A DNA stretch of 64,000 nucleotides from Oceanobacillus alkalisoli (GCF_021556485.1 NZ_JAKGBW010000008.1:1-64000); one strand, 5' to 3'; positions 50,182-58,360 are shown, numbered from the stretch's first letter. Notes: a model not told the origin generated them from the letters alone. Numbers and translations are program-made.

Positions 50182-52191
50182 ATGATGGAAACCAATCAAT
50201 ATTTGGATGTCTTTCTGGATGAAAGCAGGGAACATCTTCAAGCGATTAATGACCATACTTTACGATTAGAAAAGGAACCACAGAATGATGGCTTGGTGAA
50301 CGAAATTTTCCGTTCAGCTCATACATTAAAAGGGATGGCCGCAACGATGGGCTATGAAGATATTGCTTCTCTAACACATAAGATGGAGAATGTCCTGGAT
50401 TTAATTCGTAATAAGCAATTACAAGTTACGACGGAAGTAATTGATATTATTTTTATAGCAATTGAATACTTAGAAGAAATGGTCGAAGCAATCAGCAATG
50501 GTCTTGACGGGAAAAAGGATGTCACTGAATTAGTGGCCCGCCTTGATCGCTTTGAAAAAGGCGAAGCAGCTGCTGCAGTCGAACCGAGCATGATGGAACC
50601 TACTGCAGAAATAACAGCTGTTCCCGTTGATCTTGATGAGTTTCAGATGACAATTCTTGAACAGGGCGAAGAACAAGGATTTGCCGCTTATCAGATCATC
50701 GTCGAGCTTTCGGAAGAGTCGATTCTGAAAGGTGCCAGGGCTTATATGGTTTTTGAAGCATTGGAAGACAAAGGGGAAGTTATTAAAACAAATCCTGCGA
50801 CAGAAGATATCGAAGAAGGTAATTTTGATCATTCTTTTGAAATGATTTTCCTTTCCAAAGAAAGTCCAGGAGAGTTAGAGTCTTTGATTTCAAAAGTATC
50901 TGAGGTTCATAATGTTCAAATCAATCAAGTGAGTTTCCATTCCGAGAATGAGGCGATAGAAGAGGATGAAATTGAAATAGAAGAAGAACCGGAAAAAGTC
51001 CATCCTGTTGATCAGCCAGATGCAGCTGCCCCCAGTCATCAGCCTGCTAAAACAATTCGTGTCAATTTAGACCGGATTGATGACTTGCTTAATCTTTTTG
51101 AAGAAGTCGTTATTGATCAGAGCAGATTGAATGTAGTTGCAACCGGGATTAATAACCTGGAATTAACAGAAACGGTAGAGCATATGAACCGAGTGTCATC
51201 CGATATGCAAAGTTTAATTCTCGCAATGCGTATGGTGCCAATTGAGCAGGTGTTCAACCGATTCCCGCGAATGGTTCGCGGTCTTGCCCGGGATTTGAAT
51301 AAGCAAATTAACTTGGAAATTATTGGAGCAGATACGGAACTCGACCGGACGGTAATTGATGAAATCGGTGATCCGCTCGTTCATTTAATCCGAAACTCGG
51401 TAGACCATGGAATTGAACGACCGGAAGAACGAAAAAATTCCGGAAAGCCTGAAGAGGGAAATGTCGTGCTGCGCGCATTCCATAGTGGAAACCATGTTTT
51501 CATTGAAATTGAAGATGATGGTGCAGGAATTGATACGGAAAAGGTAAAGCAAAAAGCAATCGATAACGGATTAGTAACGAATGCCGAAGCAGAACAATTA
51601 TCTGAGCAAGAAGTATCACAATTGATTCTCGCATCCGGCTTCAGTACGGCTGAAAAAGTTTCGAGTGTATCCGGACGCGGTGTTGGGCTTGATGTCGTAA
51701 AAAATAAAATTGAATCCCTCGGTGGTTCGATTTCCATTGAATCGACACAAGGAGAGGGGAGTATTTTTTCCATCCAATTGCCATTAACGCTTTCCATCAT
51801 TTCTACTTTGCTCGTAAAATCTCAGGCAGAGACCTATGCGATACCACTTTCTTCAATAATTGAAACGGTATTGCTTCAGAAAGAACAAATCATGACAAGT
51901 CATGGTCAAAAAGTTATAGATTTCCGTGGACAAATTGTCCCTTTACTTGATTTGCGGGAAGTATTGGCGATTCCGGGTCATGGGGAAGAGGAGAAAGAGC
52001 ATGCTGTTGTAGTCATGAAAAAGGGTGACAAACTTACTGGGCTTGTCGTTGATCATCTAATCGGTCAGCAAGAACTCGTCTTAAAATCTCTCGGTGATTA
52101 TTTAGGTGATGTATTTGCAATCTCTGGAGCGACGATTTTAGGTGATGGACAAGTAGCTTTAATAATCGATCCAAATGCATTAATAAAGTAA
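50182..52191 (+). CDS. cheA: Chemotaxis histidine kinase CheA
   Basis: 669 residues with the five CheA domains. P1 has the phosphorylated His in FRSAHTLKGMAATMGY (about residue 47), P2 (about 155-255) is the response-regulator docking region, and P3 dimerises (about 290-355). P4 is the kinase, with N box HLIRNSVDHGIE, G1 EDDGAGID and G2 SGRGVGLDVVKNKIESLGG, and P5 is CheW-like (from about 540). ATG 50182 or 50185 behind AAAGGATG fits the usual MNQYLDVF-type start. It phosphorylates CheY/CheB, which are not encoded in this window. Confidence 0.93.
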   Translation: MMETNQYLDVFLDESREHLQAINDHTLRLEKEPQNDGLVNEIFRSAHTLKGMAATMGYEDIASLTHKMENVLDLIRNKQLQVTTEVIDIIFIAIEYLEEMVEAISNGLDGKKDVTELVARLDRFEKGEAAAAVEPSMMEPTAEITAVPVDLDEFQMTILEQGEEQGFAAYQIIVELSEESILKGARAYMVFEALEDKGEVIKTNPATEDIEEGNFDHSFEMIFLSKESPGELESLISKVSEVHNVQINQVSFHSENEAIEEDEIEIEEEPEKVHPVDQPDAAAPSHQPAKTIRVNLDRIDDLLNLFEEVVIDQSRLNVVATGINNLELTETVEHMNRVSSDMQSLILAMRMVPIEQVFNRFPRMVRGLARDLNKQINLEIIGADTELDRTVIDEIGDPLVHLIRNSVDHGIERPEERKNSGKPEEGNVVLRAFHSGNHVFIEIEDDGAGIDTEKVKQKAIDNGLVTNAEAEQLSEQEVSQLILASGFSTAEKVSSVSGRGVGLDVVKNKIESLGGSISIESTQGEGSIFSIQLPLTLSIISTLLVKSQAETYAIPLSSIIETVLLQKEQIMTSHGQKVIDFRGQIVPLLDLREVLAIPGHGEEEKEHAVVVMKKGDKLTGLVVDHLIGQQELVLKSLGDYLGDVFAISGATILGDGQVALIIDPNALIK

Positions 52192-52203
52192 GGTGGTATT
52201 GGA

Positions 52204-52662
52204 ATGGAAAAATCTCGTAAATATATACTATTTACACTACATGTTCAAACCTTTGCTGTTGGAATAGAGCATGTTATATCGATTGAACGGATGCAGGCGA
52301 TTACGGAGGTTCCGCGAACAGAGGAATTTATTCAGGGTGTTACGGAAATCCGTCATCAAACAACTGCCATTATTGACTTGCGGACAGGATTAAATATAAC
52401 GGCGACAGCGAATACGGATGACACCCGGATTCTTGTCGTTACATTGGAAGGGATGCAAATTGGCCTAATTGTAGATTCGGTGACAGAAGTGATTGATATT
52501 GAACCGAGTAACATAGAAGAAGCTCCCCCAATCATTTCTGGAGTCCATGCTGCCTATCTGAAAGGTGTTGCAAAAGTCAATGGAGAATTGATACTCCTGT
52601 TAAACATCGCAAAAACACTTAATTTGGAAGAAACAGAGGGATTTAGAGAAGTATTACAATAG
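52204..52662 (+). CDS. cheW: Chemotaxis coupling protein CheW
   Basis: 152 residues, a single CheW SH3-like domain: YILFTLHVQTFAVGIEHVISIERM, VTEIRHQTTAIIDLRTGLNI and LIVDSVTEVIDIEPSNIEEAP. It bridges receptors and CheA in the array at the membrane. It starts 12 bp after cheA behind AAGGTGGTATTGGA and is followed by a strong terminator. Confidence 0.93.
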   Translation: MEKSRKYILFTLHVQTFAVGIEHVISIERMQAITEVPRTEEFIQGVTEIRHQTTAIIDLRTGLNITATANTDDTRILVVTLEGMQIGLIVDSVTEVIDIEPSNIEEAPPIISGVHAAYLKGVAKVNGELILLLNIAKTLNLEETEGFREVLQ

Positions 52663-52675
52663 CGATGATAAGAGA

Positions 52676-52707
52676 AAAGCCCGGATGAAAAAATTCATCC
52701 GGGCTTT
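52676..52707. terminator. Terminator of the MCP-cheA-cheW operon
   Basis: AAAGCCCGGATGAA (52676-52689) and TTCATCCGGGCTTT (52694-52707) are perfect 14-bp arms with an AAAA loop. Confidence 0.9.
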
Positions 52708-52720
52708 CATGTTTACAGAA

Positions 52721-52826
52721 CTTACGAACGAGAAAGCTCACTCCTTTAAGGGGAGGATGATAGGGAGTTCGGAGTGGGGCACTCCCTTGTAGGGTGTCGT
52801 AAGCCGAACTTTTTAGTTTCTCGTTC
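52721..52826 (+). ncRNA. Structured segment with possible pseudoknot before a tnpB-like fragment
   Basis: Three long pairings are visible: GAACGAGAAA (52726-52735) with TTTCTCGTTC (52817-52826); AGTTCGG (52766-52772) with CCGAACT (52804-52810), nested inside; and CTTACGA (52721-52727) with TCGTAAG (52797-52803), which crosses the others and would form a pseudoknot or an alternative fold. Small hairpins CTCC/GGGG and GGAGTG/CACTCC lie within. Complex folds of this kind occur in omega RNAs and HEARO RNAs of IS200/605-type elements. Whether it is transcribed is unknown. Confidence 0.4.
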
Positions 52827-53037
52827 TTTTTACCACTCCGCTAAAGCGAAGAAGGCAAAGGGACGGACAGCGGGGGAAAAAGAAATCATGTGTAAATATA
52901 AACGACTGATCGATGAAGTCCATGCGATGGAACAAAGCTACGGATATTCAGAATATCAACTTCATGCCTTTGTCGCACCCATGCAAGCGAAATTTGCCAA
53001 GAACATCGGCTCGTTTGAAGCACAAAAACTTGCAACT
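52825..53037 (+). pseudogene. TnpB-like (IS1341/IS605 OrfB) N-terminal fragment
   Basis: The frame reads YHSAKAKKAKGRTAGEKEIM, CKYKRLIDEVHAMEQSYGYS, EYQLHAFVAPMQAKFAKNIG and SFEAQKLAT, then runs into a palindromic repeat. The pattern (Y)G(F/Y)(S/T)(E/D)Y.L.(A/E)..VxxM...(N/H)...A.KLAT resembles the N-terminal lobe of long TnpB-type RNA-guided nucleases, in which AQKLATRAF is a common sequence. Start, middle and RuvC parts are missing. It is a fragment cut on the right by repeat copy 4. Confidence 0.5.
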
Positions 53038-53110
53038 AATGAATTTCATAATACGTATTTAATGCTTCACCATCACCATATGTAGTTGAGTTGGTTCGTT
53101 CCCAACTACA
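53038..53110. repeat. ~116-bp palindromic repeat, copy 4 (truncated)
   Basis: AATGAATTTCATAAT (53038-53052) and the following ~58 bp match copy 3 closely, up to CCCAACTACA at 53110. There the second arm is missing and half of a GGGGTCAG-type repeat follows. The element interrupts the tnpB-like fragment. Confidence 0.85.
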
Positions 53111-53130
53111 GGGAATCAGAGCATTTGTCC
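53111..53130. repeat. Half copy of the GGGGTCAG hairpin repeat
   Basis: GGGAATCAGAGCATTTGTCC corresponds to the left arm of copy f (GGGGTCAGAGCATTTGTCCC). The right arm is absent. The rest of the gap to 53210 holds no recognisable feature apart from the ribosome site of the MFS gene. Confidence 0.7.
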
Positions 53131-53210
53131 CAATTGCCGGATGTTCATTTGTAATTTACAATGAGATAGGGAATTTAAGGCGTTGAAAAAAATGTAGAAG
53201 GTGCGATGCA

Positions 53211-54392
53211 ATGATGCCTAAAGTGATTTGGTTATTAGTGATAGCAACAACGATTAACGTTACAGGCGGATCTTTTTTATGGCCGATGAATACGATTTAT
53301 ATGCATAATGAGCTCGGGCAATCATTAGCTTTTGCCGGGTTTATTTTAATGTTGAATCAGGGTGCAGCTGTTATAGGGAATTTGATTGGTGGAGCGTTGT
53401 ATGACCGTTTCAGCGCTTATTACTCTATCCTTTGTGCAACAGGCATTGCTCTTATTGCGGCAATCACGATGGCTTTCAATCATTCGATTGTTCCCTATGC
53501 CATCTTACTTGTCGTCATTGGATTTGGAAATGGAATTACTTGGCCAATTATGTTTGCAATGGCGGGTTCACTTTGGCCAGATGGTGGCAGAAAGGCATTT
53601 AATGCGGTTTATGTAGCCCAAAATCTCGGGGTCGCGTTAGGAGCTACGCTGAGTGGTTATGTTGCAAGCTTTTCATTCGATTATATATTCATAGCAAATG
53701 CCCTTTTCATTGCTCTCTTTTTTCTGCTCGTATTGTTTGCATTTAAACAGTTGGACGAAGCTAAAAACAGACAGATGCATACGTCGATAATTGAGCAACG
53801 AGGAAAAGTTAAAAACAGTACAACATTCATAGCTTTATTGATTCTTTGTGCTGGATTTCTATTCATACATATTAGTTATTCCCAATGGATGACAACAATT
53901 GCTTCTTATACACAAGACATTGGTATACCGGTTGAACAATATAGTACAATATGGGCAATCAATGGTTTCCTTATCGTTTTTGCTCAACCTTTGGTACAAT
54001 GGTTTACGAATCGTTTTACAAATGAGAAGCACCACATCTATATAGGAACGACCATTATGATTGTCTCTTTTCTAGTTGTTATGAATGCCCAGCAGTTTAC
54101 GATGTTTGCTGTGGCGATGATTATTTTGACAATCGGTGAGGTTCTCATGTGGCCGGCCTTCCCAACATTAGCCAACAAGCTAGCACCAAAAGGGAGAGAA
54201 GGGTTTTATCAGGGATTAGTTAATAGTATTGCAACGGTGGGAAGAATGACAGGTCCATTAGTCGGCGGTTTCATTGTCGATTACTATCATATTGAAATTT
54301 TATTCTTCTGTTTAGTAGGGTTACTGTTAATACCTTATATAACCACCTTCCTGTATGACAAAAAAATAAAAGCCGAACAAGGAGGATTATAA
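53211..54392 (+). CDS. MFS transporter
   Basis: 393 residues and twelve hydrophobic helices. The loop 2-3 signature appears as GNLIGGALYDRFSAY (G-x-x-x-D-R), with WPIMFAMAGSLWPDGGRKAFNAVY and a repeat of the pattern in the second half (RFTNEKHH). It belongs to the DHA-type drug/metabolite exporters by general look, but the substrate is unknown. ATG 53211 follows AAGGTGCGATGCA. It overlaps the HAD phosphatase gene by 1 bp (TAATG). Confidence 0.87.
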   Translation: MMPKVIWLLVIATTINVTGGSFLWPMNTIYMHNELGQSLAFAGFILMLNQGAAVIGNLIGGALYDRFSAYYSILCATGIALIAAITMAFNHSIVPYAILLVVIGFGNGITWPIMFAMAGSLWPDGGRKAFNAVYVAQNLGVALGATLSGYVASFSFDYIFIANALFIALFFLLVLFAFKQLDEAKNRQMHTSIIEQRGKVKNSTTFIALLILCAGFLFIHISYSQWMTTIASYTQDIGIPVEQYSTIWAINGFLIVFAQPLVQWFTNRFTNEKHHIYIGTTIMIVSFLVVMNAQQFTMFAVAMIILTIGEVLMWPAFPTLANKLAPKGREGFYQGLVNSIATVGRMTGPLVGGFIVDYYHIEILFFCLVGLLLIPYITTFLYDKKIKAEQGGL

Positions 54393-55129
54393 TGAAAGAT
54401 ATTAAATTAATTGCATTAGATATGGATGGTACCTTATTGAATGATAATCAAGAAGTGCCGGAAAGGAACCGAAAAGCAATTGAGCAAGCACTTGCAAAAG
54501 ATGTTCATGTTGTATTAAGCACCGGTCGCGGATTTAATACGTGTTACCCTTATGCAGTGGACCTGGAGCTGCCAACATACCTCATTTCCGCCAATGGAGC
54601 GGAAATTTGGACAATGGAGAAGGAATTGCTTAGAAGAAGAAAATTAGAAACGGAAATGATGGAAAAGCTTTATAATATTGCCACACAAGTAGGGGCAGGT
54701 ATGTGGGTGATTTCTACGGAGGGGGCTTTTAACGGAGATTTCCCGAAAGATTTTAACGAATACGAATGGCTGAAATTCGGCTGTCATACGACGGATCAAA
54801 GGAAGCTAGATATTCTTATCAAAGAATTTTCTAAGTACGAAGAGCTCGAGCTATCGAACTCACTTCCTACAAACATCGAAGTGAATGCGAAAGGTGTTTC
54901 GAAAGCAGATGCGCTGCATTTCTTATGTGAGCGAATCGGCATAACGATGGATAATGTTCTAGCCTGCGGAGATAGTTTGAATGATATTAAAATGATTCAG
55001 GAAGCAGGAGTAGGAGTCGCAATGGGGAATGCCCAGGAAGCGATTAAAAAAGTGGCAGATCACACGACAGTGACGAATAATGAATCAGGTGTTGGGGTGG
55101 CGATTGAAAAATTTGTTTTGAATGTATAA
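54392..55129 (+). CDS. Cof-type HAD-superfamily sugar-phosphate phosphatase
   Basis: 245 residues. HAD motif I is ALDMDGTLLND (nucleophile Asp), motif II is LSTGR, and motifs III/IV are SKADAL...ACGDSLNDIKMIQEAGVGVAMGNA. The C2B cap lies between residues about 80 and 185. It removes phosphate from small metabolites such as sugar phosphates or flavin precursors. Translationally coupled with the MFS transporter, so the pair may handle one metabolite. Confidence 0.9.
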   Translation: MKDIKLIALDMDGTLLNDNQEVPERNRKAIEQALAKDVHVVLSTGRGFNTCYPYAVDLELPTYLISANGAEIWTMEKELLRRRKLETEMMEKLYNIATQVGAGMWVISTEGAFNGDFPKDFNEYEWLKFGCHTTDQRKLDILIKEFSKYEELELSNSLPTNIEVNAKGVSKADALHFLCERIGITMDNVLACGDSLNDIKMIQEAGVGVAMGNAQEAIKKVADHTTVTNNESGVGVAIEKFVLNV

Positions 55130-55147
55130 ACCTGCCGGCATAGTAAG

Positions 55148-55177
55148 AGGCGATTCTTAAAACATGAAGAATCGCCT
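55148..55177 (+). terminator. Terminator of the MFS-HAD operon
   Basis: AGGCGATTCTT (55148-55158) pairs with AAGAATCGCCT (55167-55177), followed by TATTTTTATTT. Confidence 0.85.
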
Positions 55178-55288
55178 TATTTTTATTTGCTCTACTATTG
55201 CACTCGAAAATCAAAAATGGAACAATTTTATCAAGTACTCATCACCAATAATCTGCTATACATGATCATTTCAACAACATGCTAATCA

Positions 55289-55785
55289 CTTTCATACAGC
55301 GTAAGTGTCCGAAACTTACTACTGGAGGTCTGCAGTCCAGACACCTCTCGCACCTGCTGAGCGGCCGGCAATCCTCGCGTTATCGCACTGCGGGGTCTCG
55401 CCAGGCTTACCTCCGAACAGGAAGTTCTAATGCCGGCGTTGGTCACAGGACGTGACCGTTCTTAGCCGGCCTCCCGCAGGAGTCTCGAGGTGTCTGGACT
55501 GCTACCAGGAAAGGTCAAATTTAGATCACTGTTTATTATTCCAATGATCTAATTTTATTGTGAAATGGCACTGGAATAAATGCTATTCATAATAATCCTC
55601 TCTACCAGTTCAGTTGCCCGGTGGACGGTGACTCCTGCGGGAATAGTACGAGTCTGGAGACCCCTTAGTGCTCAGCCCGAGGAGCTCCGGCAGTGCCTAA
55701 GGATGCGCATCCGTCCACCGGGCAACTGAACGGCGACTAGAGAGCGAACCATGAGAACGTGCAAAACACTTACGCTGAGTGAAAG
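55289..55785. repeat. GC-rich TIR element, copy C (full, ~497 bp)
   Basis: The left end CTTTCATACAGCGTAAGTGT and the right end ACACTTACGCTGAGTGAAAG are 20-bp terminal inverted repeats with two mismatches. Compared with copy B it has an extra nested insert (about 55400-55465) with GGTCAC/GTGACC and GCCGGC repeats, and the second palindrome CAGTTCAGTTGCCCGGTGGA / TCCACCGGGCAACTGAAC is perfect at its base. No gene lies in 55130-55871. Confidence 0.87.
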
Positions 55786-55871
55786 CAATTCATAGCTTTT
55801 AAAAGATTGGGATGAATTATCCGGCTGTTTTAGATTGTGAAAGCTGGCTTTACAAATAGAAATCAATAATA

Positions 55872-56162
55872 TTAATTCAAATCATGTGCTTGCATTTTCT
55901 CTAATTCTTTTTCTTGTTTTTTCTTTAACGATTTCCTTCCTTCGCTCCATTGCTCGAATAAAAAGAGCAGTCCGATGATTAGGATGATGAGGTAGAACCA
56001 GAAGCTTTCTATATTGCCATTTATGAATGAAATGGTCATCCACGTAGCAAAAAGAATAGGTACAATCGCACCCCAGAATGGATTATTCCTCGTGGAAAAG
56101 AAGTACTGTACCCCGAGAAAAGCCGCAATGATCAATACATCATAAATACCGTAACCAAACAT
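55872..56162 (-). CDS. Small membrane protein encoded with DUF2089 protein
   Basis: 96 residues with three hydrophobic helices (about 7-22, 28-47, 53-70) and a highly charged tail (EGRKSLKKKQEKELEKMQ). Not recognised beyond that. Its ATG overlaps the stop codon of the DUF2089 gene (TAATG on the minus strand), so the two are made together. It may anchor or modulate the regulator at the membrane; this is inference. Confidence 0.72.
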   Translation of the reverse strand: MFGYGIYDVLIIAAFLGVQYFFSTRNNPFWGAIVPILFATWMTISFINGNIESFWFYLIILIIGLLFLFEQWSEGRKSLKKKQEKELEKMQAHDLN

Positions 56163-56461
56163 TACGCATTAGTCCTTTCCTGTTTATACTTATCGATAAT
56201 TAATTTCGCCTCTTCTAAGTTGATTCTGTCATCAATGGACAGCTGTTTAATAAATTGGATAAATCCTTCATTTTCTACTTTCTCATTGACCTTAATTTTT
56301 TCAATTAATCGGTCGAGCCGGATTCTAACGGTAGGGTATGAGACATCATAGAGCTTGGAGATTTCTTTTAATGAACCGGAGTGCACGACAAAGTTTTTGA
56401 TAAATTCAATGTCTTCCGCTTCTAAAGCTAATATCCAAGCGGGTATTTTATTCAATTCCAT
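56162..56461 (-). CDS. DUF2089 family putative DNA-binding protein
   Basis: 99 residues. It contains the helix-turn-helix-like text GSLKEISKLYDVSYPTVRIRLDRLIEKI (about residues 29-56), typical of DUF2089 proteins, but lacks their N-terminal zinc-ribbon. The second half is helical (LSIDDRINLEEAKLIIDKY). ATG 56461 follows GAAAGGATGGA. Likely a small regulator that controls its own operon. Confidence 0.78.
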   Translation of the reverse strand: MELNKIPAWILALEAEDIEFIKNFVVHSGSLKEISKLYDVSYPTVRIRLDRLIEKIKVNEKVENEGFIQFIKQLSIDDRINLEEAKLIIDKYKQERTNA

Positions 56462-56599
56462 CCTTTCACCTCTTTTTATTATTTAAATATACCTTAACAT
56501 AAAACTTAATAAAGTTAAAGTGATTTTTAACTTTATTAATAATTATTCAAAGGAATGATGTGAAATCATTTATCCCGACTTTAGGGTCTTCGAGAAAGT

Positions 56600-56646
56600 T
56601 TAGGTGGGAGATAACGGAGGTTAACCGCCACTGATTGAAGTTTCAC
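56600..56646 (+). mobile_element. Fragment of an omega-RNA-like element end, copy 3
   Basis: GTTTAGGTGG...CCGCCACTGA, then TTGAAGTTTCAC (ends 56646) matches the terminal hairpin and GAAG-GTTTCAC end of the elements at 4554-4706 and 39709-39854. Only the last ~50 bp are kept. It lies 40 bp before the folT promoter. Confidence 0.5.
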
Positions 56647-56686
56647 TTTAAACGGGTCTGAATCGATAAAGATAGAAGCTAAGCGG

Positions 56687-56715
56687 TTGGCGAATGATTA
56701 AAAATAGGATATGAT
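56687..56715 (+). promoter_or_regulatory. Promoter of folT
   Basis: TTGGCG (56687-56692), 17 bp, TATGAT (56710-56715). The predicted leader is only ~40 nt, which leaves no room for a THF riboswitch. The remaining part of 56462-56762 is the AT-rich DUF2089 promoter region and the element fragment. Confidence 0.6.
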
Positions 56716-56762
56716 ACGAGGACAGATGAACGAATTATTTTGACGTCAGGAAGTGCGTAAAC

Positions 56763-57290
56763 ATGCAGAAGCAAAAAGAAGTAGTGAACGGACGAACAAA
56801 AAGTCCGACTAAAATGCTAACAATTACAGCTGCACTAGTTGCAATCAATTTAGTGTTGAATCAATTCACTTTAGCATTCGGTCCTTTGCTGGAAGTAGGA
56901 TTCGCATTTTTACCAATTGCAGTGCTTGGCTTTCTCTATGGACCAGTGAATGCGGGAATAGCTTCTGTTGTTGCTGATACGATCGGTTTTGTTTTACGAC
57001 CTGCCGGATTCTTTTTCCCCGGGTTTACTTTTAATGCATTATTGATCGGGCTATTATTCGGTTGGTTCTTTTATAGGAAAACAATTACCCTCGGAAGAAT
57101 TGCGACAGCTAATTTGGTTGTCACGATTATCATTTCGCTGATCTTGACACCGATTTGGTTGAATATTATGTTTGGCAGTCCATTATTTGCCGGGCCACGG
57201 ATTGTTAAAGCGATTGTTCTTTATCCAGTTGAAGTTGGTTTACTGTACGCCTTATTAAAAAACCTCAGTAGGGTAGACTTGAAATTATAA
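56763..57290 (+). CDS. folT: Folate ECF transporter S-component FolT
   Basis: 175 residues and six hydrophobic helices. Typical FolT text: LVLNQFTLAFGPLLEVGFAFLPIAVLGFLYGPVNAGIASVVADTIGFVLRPAG with FFFPGFTFNALLIGLLFG. As an ECF S-component it binds folate and docks to the shared EcfAAT module, not in this window. ATG 56763 has only a weak ribosome site (TCAGGAAGTG at 11 bp). Confidence 0.85.
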   Translation: MQKQKEVVNGRTKSPTKMLTITAALVAINLVLNQFTLAFGPLLEVGFAFLPIAVLGFLYGPVNAGIASVVADTIGFVLRPAGFFFPGFTFNALLIGLLFGWFFYRKTITLGRIATANLVVTIIISLILTPIWLNIMFGSPLFAGPRIVKAIVLYPVEVGLLYALLKNLSRVDLKL

Positions 57291-57357
57291 CGATTTGCTC
57301 ACCTGGGATTTTAATGCGCATAAACTAAACATATCAGGCTAGAAGAGGATGATTCTG

Positions 57358-58305
57358 ATGAAGCTTAAAGAATATTATGTTTCTGGAAATACAGCGGAAG
57401 GCTATGTAGATAGCTTAGAGTCTAATTTACATGGCATAGAAGAAGTGATTCAACTCGGTAATGCTTCTTATAAGACAAATACGGCTATCATCAAACAATT
57501 GATCGAGCAAAATAAAGAGCAGACACAAGTTGAAGTCTTAAAAAGCCCGATTAGTGAAGAATTTCTTGAAGGGGTCATTTTCAGGGAGAAGAAGATAGCC
57601 ATTCTTGGTAACAGGGATTGCCCGTTTTCGAACCAGGCATATGATTTATTTAAAAAAGGTCTGCATATCCACGATGACCTTGAACTCGTATTTATCCAGG
57701 AAATGGACTTCGAAAAGGCGGATGATTTAGCAAAGAGGTATATCGAGGAACTGCTTCCGGAGAACGTAAAAGGATCTCGCAACCCTCAGATTTTTCGGAG
57801 ACTTTTCGGTACGAATACAATGGACGGTGTTGTAAATGAAGTACCCAATCTGACTGCTCATTTGGATAGGGTTTATCATATCAAAGGCCGAGCGGGCACA
57901 GGGAAATCGACTTTCATGAAAAGAATCGTAAAGGCATGCGAGGCGCGAGGTTTAGACCTTGAGATTTATTATTGCAGTTTCGATCCTAACAGTATCGATA
58001 TGGTTTTAATACCGGAACTGAATATTTGCTTATTTGATAGTACAGACCCACACGCTTTTGAACCAGAAGATGAAACAAAAGAAAAAGTGATTGATTTATA
58101 CAAAGAAACCGTTACACCCGGTACAGATGAAAAGTATGCGGACGAAATTAGCAATCTGACAAAGCAATATAAAAGCTATATGAAAAAAGGATTAGCCGCT
58201 CTACAAAGGGAAGGTGCAGAAATCATTGCACAAGATGCGAAGAAACCGTTCAATCAAACCGAAATAAATGAAAGTGTCGACAACCTTCAAATGAAACTCG
58301 ATTAA
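57358..58305 (+). CDS. Two-domain P-loop ATPase of the PRK06851 type, first P-loop degenerate
   Basis: 315 residues. The C-terminal half has an intact P-loop HIKGRAGTGKSTFMKRIVKA and downstream YCSFDPNSIDMVLIPELNICLFDSTDPHAFEP, diagnostic of the PRK06851 family. The N-terminal half repeats the pattern (SGNTAEGYVDSLESNLHGIEEVIQLG) but the P-loop has become NASYKTNTA, without GxGKS/T. The total is shorter than the usual ~370 residues. The family has no established function. ATG 57358 is 9 bp behind AGAGG; 57349 is an alternative. It lies between folT and the Rieske gene with no operon link that I can prove. Confidence 0.78.
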   Translation: MKLKEYYVSGNTAEGYVDSLESNLHGIEEVIQLGNASYKTNTAIIKQLIEQNKEQTQVEVLKSPISEEFLEGVIFREKKIAILGNRDCPFSNQAYDLFKKGLHIHDDLELVFIQEMDFEKADDLAKRYIEELLPENVKGSRNPQIFRRLFGTNTMDGVVNEVPNLTAHLDRVYHIKGRAGTGKSTFMKRIVKACEARGLDLEIYYCSFDPNSIDMVLIPELNICLFDSTDPHAFEPEDETKEKVIDLYKETVTPGTDEKYADEISNLTKQYKSYMKKGLAALQREGAEIIAQDAKKPFNQTEINESVDNLQMKLD

Positions 58306-58360
58306 AATCTCCAGCCAGTGGGTAAACTAAGCAAAACAGACAGGTTGGAGGACAAAGTAT

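Noticed and set aside
52774-52824. Start of the tnpB-like fragment at ATG 52774 (also written as start of a 103-residue protein)
   Set aside because: Residues from 52774 to about 52824 fall in the structured segment and look unlike any protein; its end (NEFHNTYLMLHHHHM) is merely repeat copy 4 translated.
269-53110. Palindromic repeats as a CRISPR array
   Set aside because: Copies are tens of kilobases apart, are themselves ~116 bp long with no regular spacers, and no cas gene is present.
56462-56762. THF riboswitch before folT
   Set aside because: folT genes often have one, but the promoter at 56687-56715 leaves only a ~40-nt leader and none of the conserved riboswitch blocks (GGAGAGUAG, GGGAUGUC-like) is seen.
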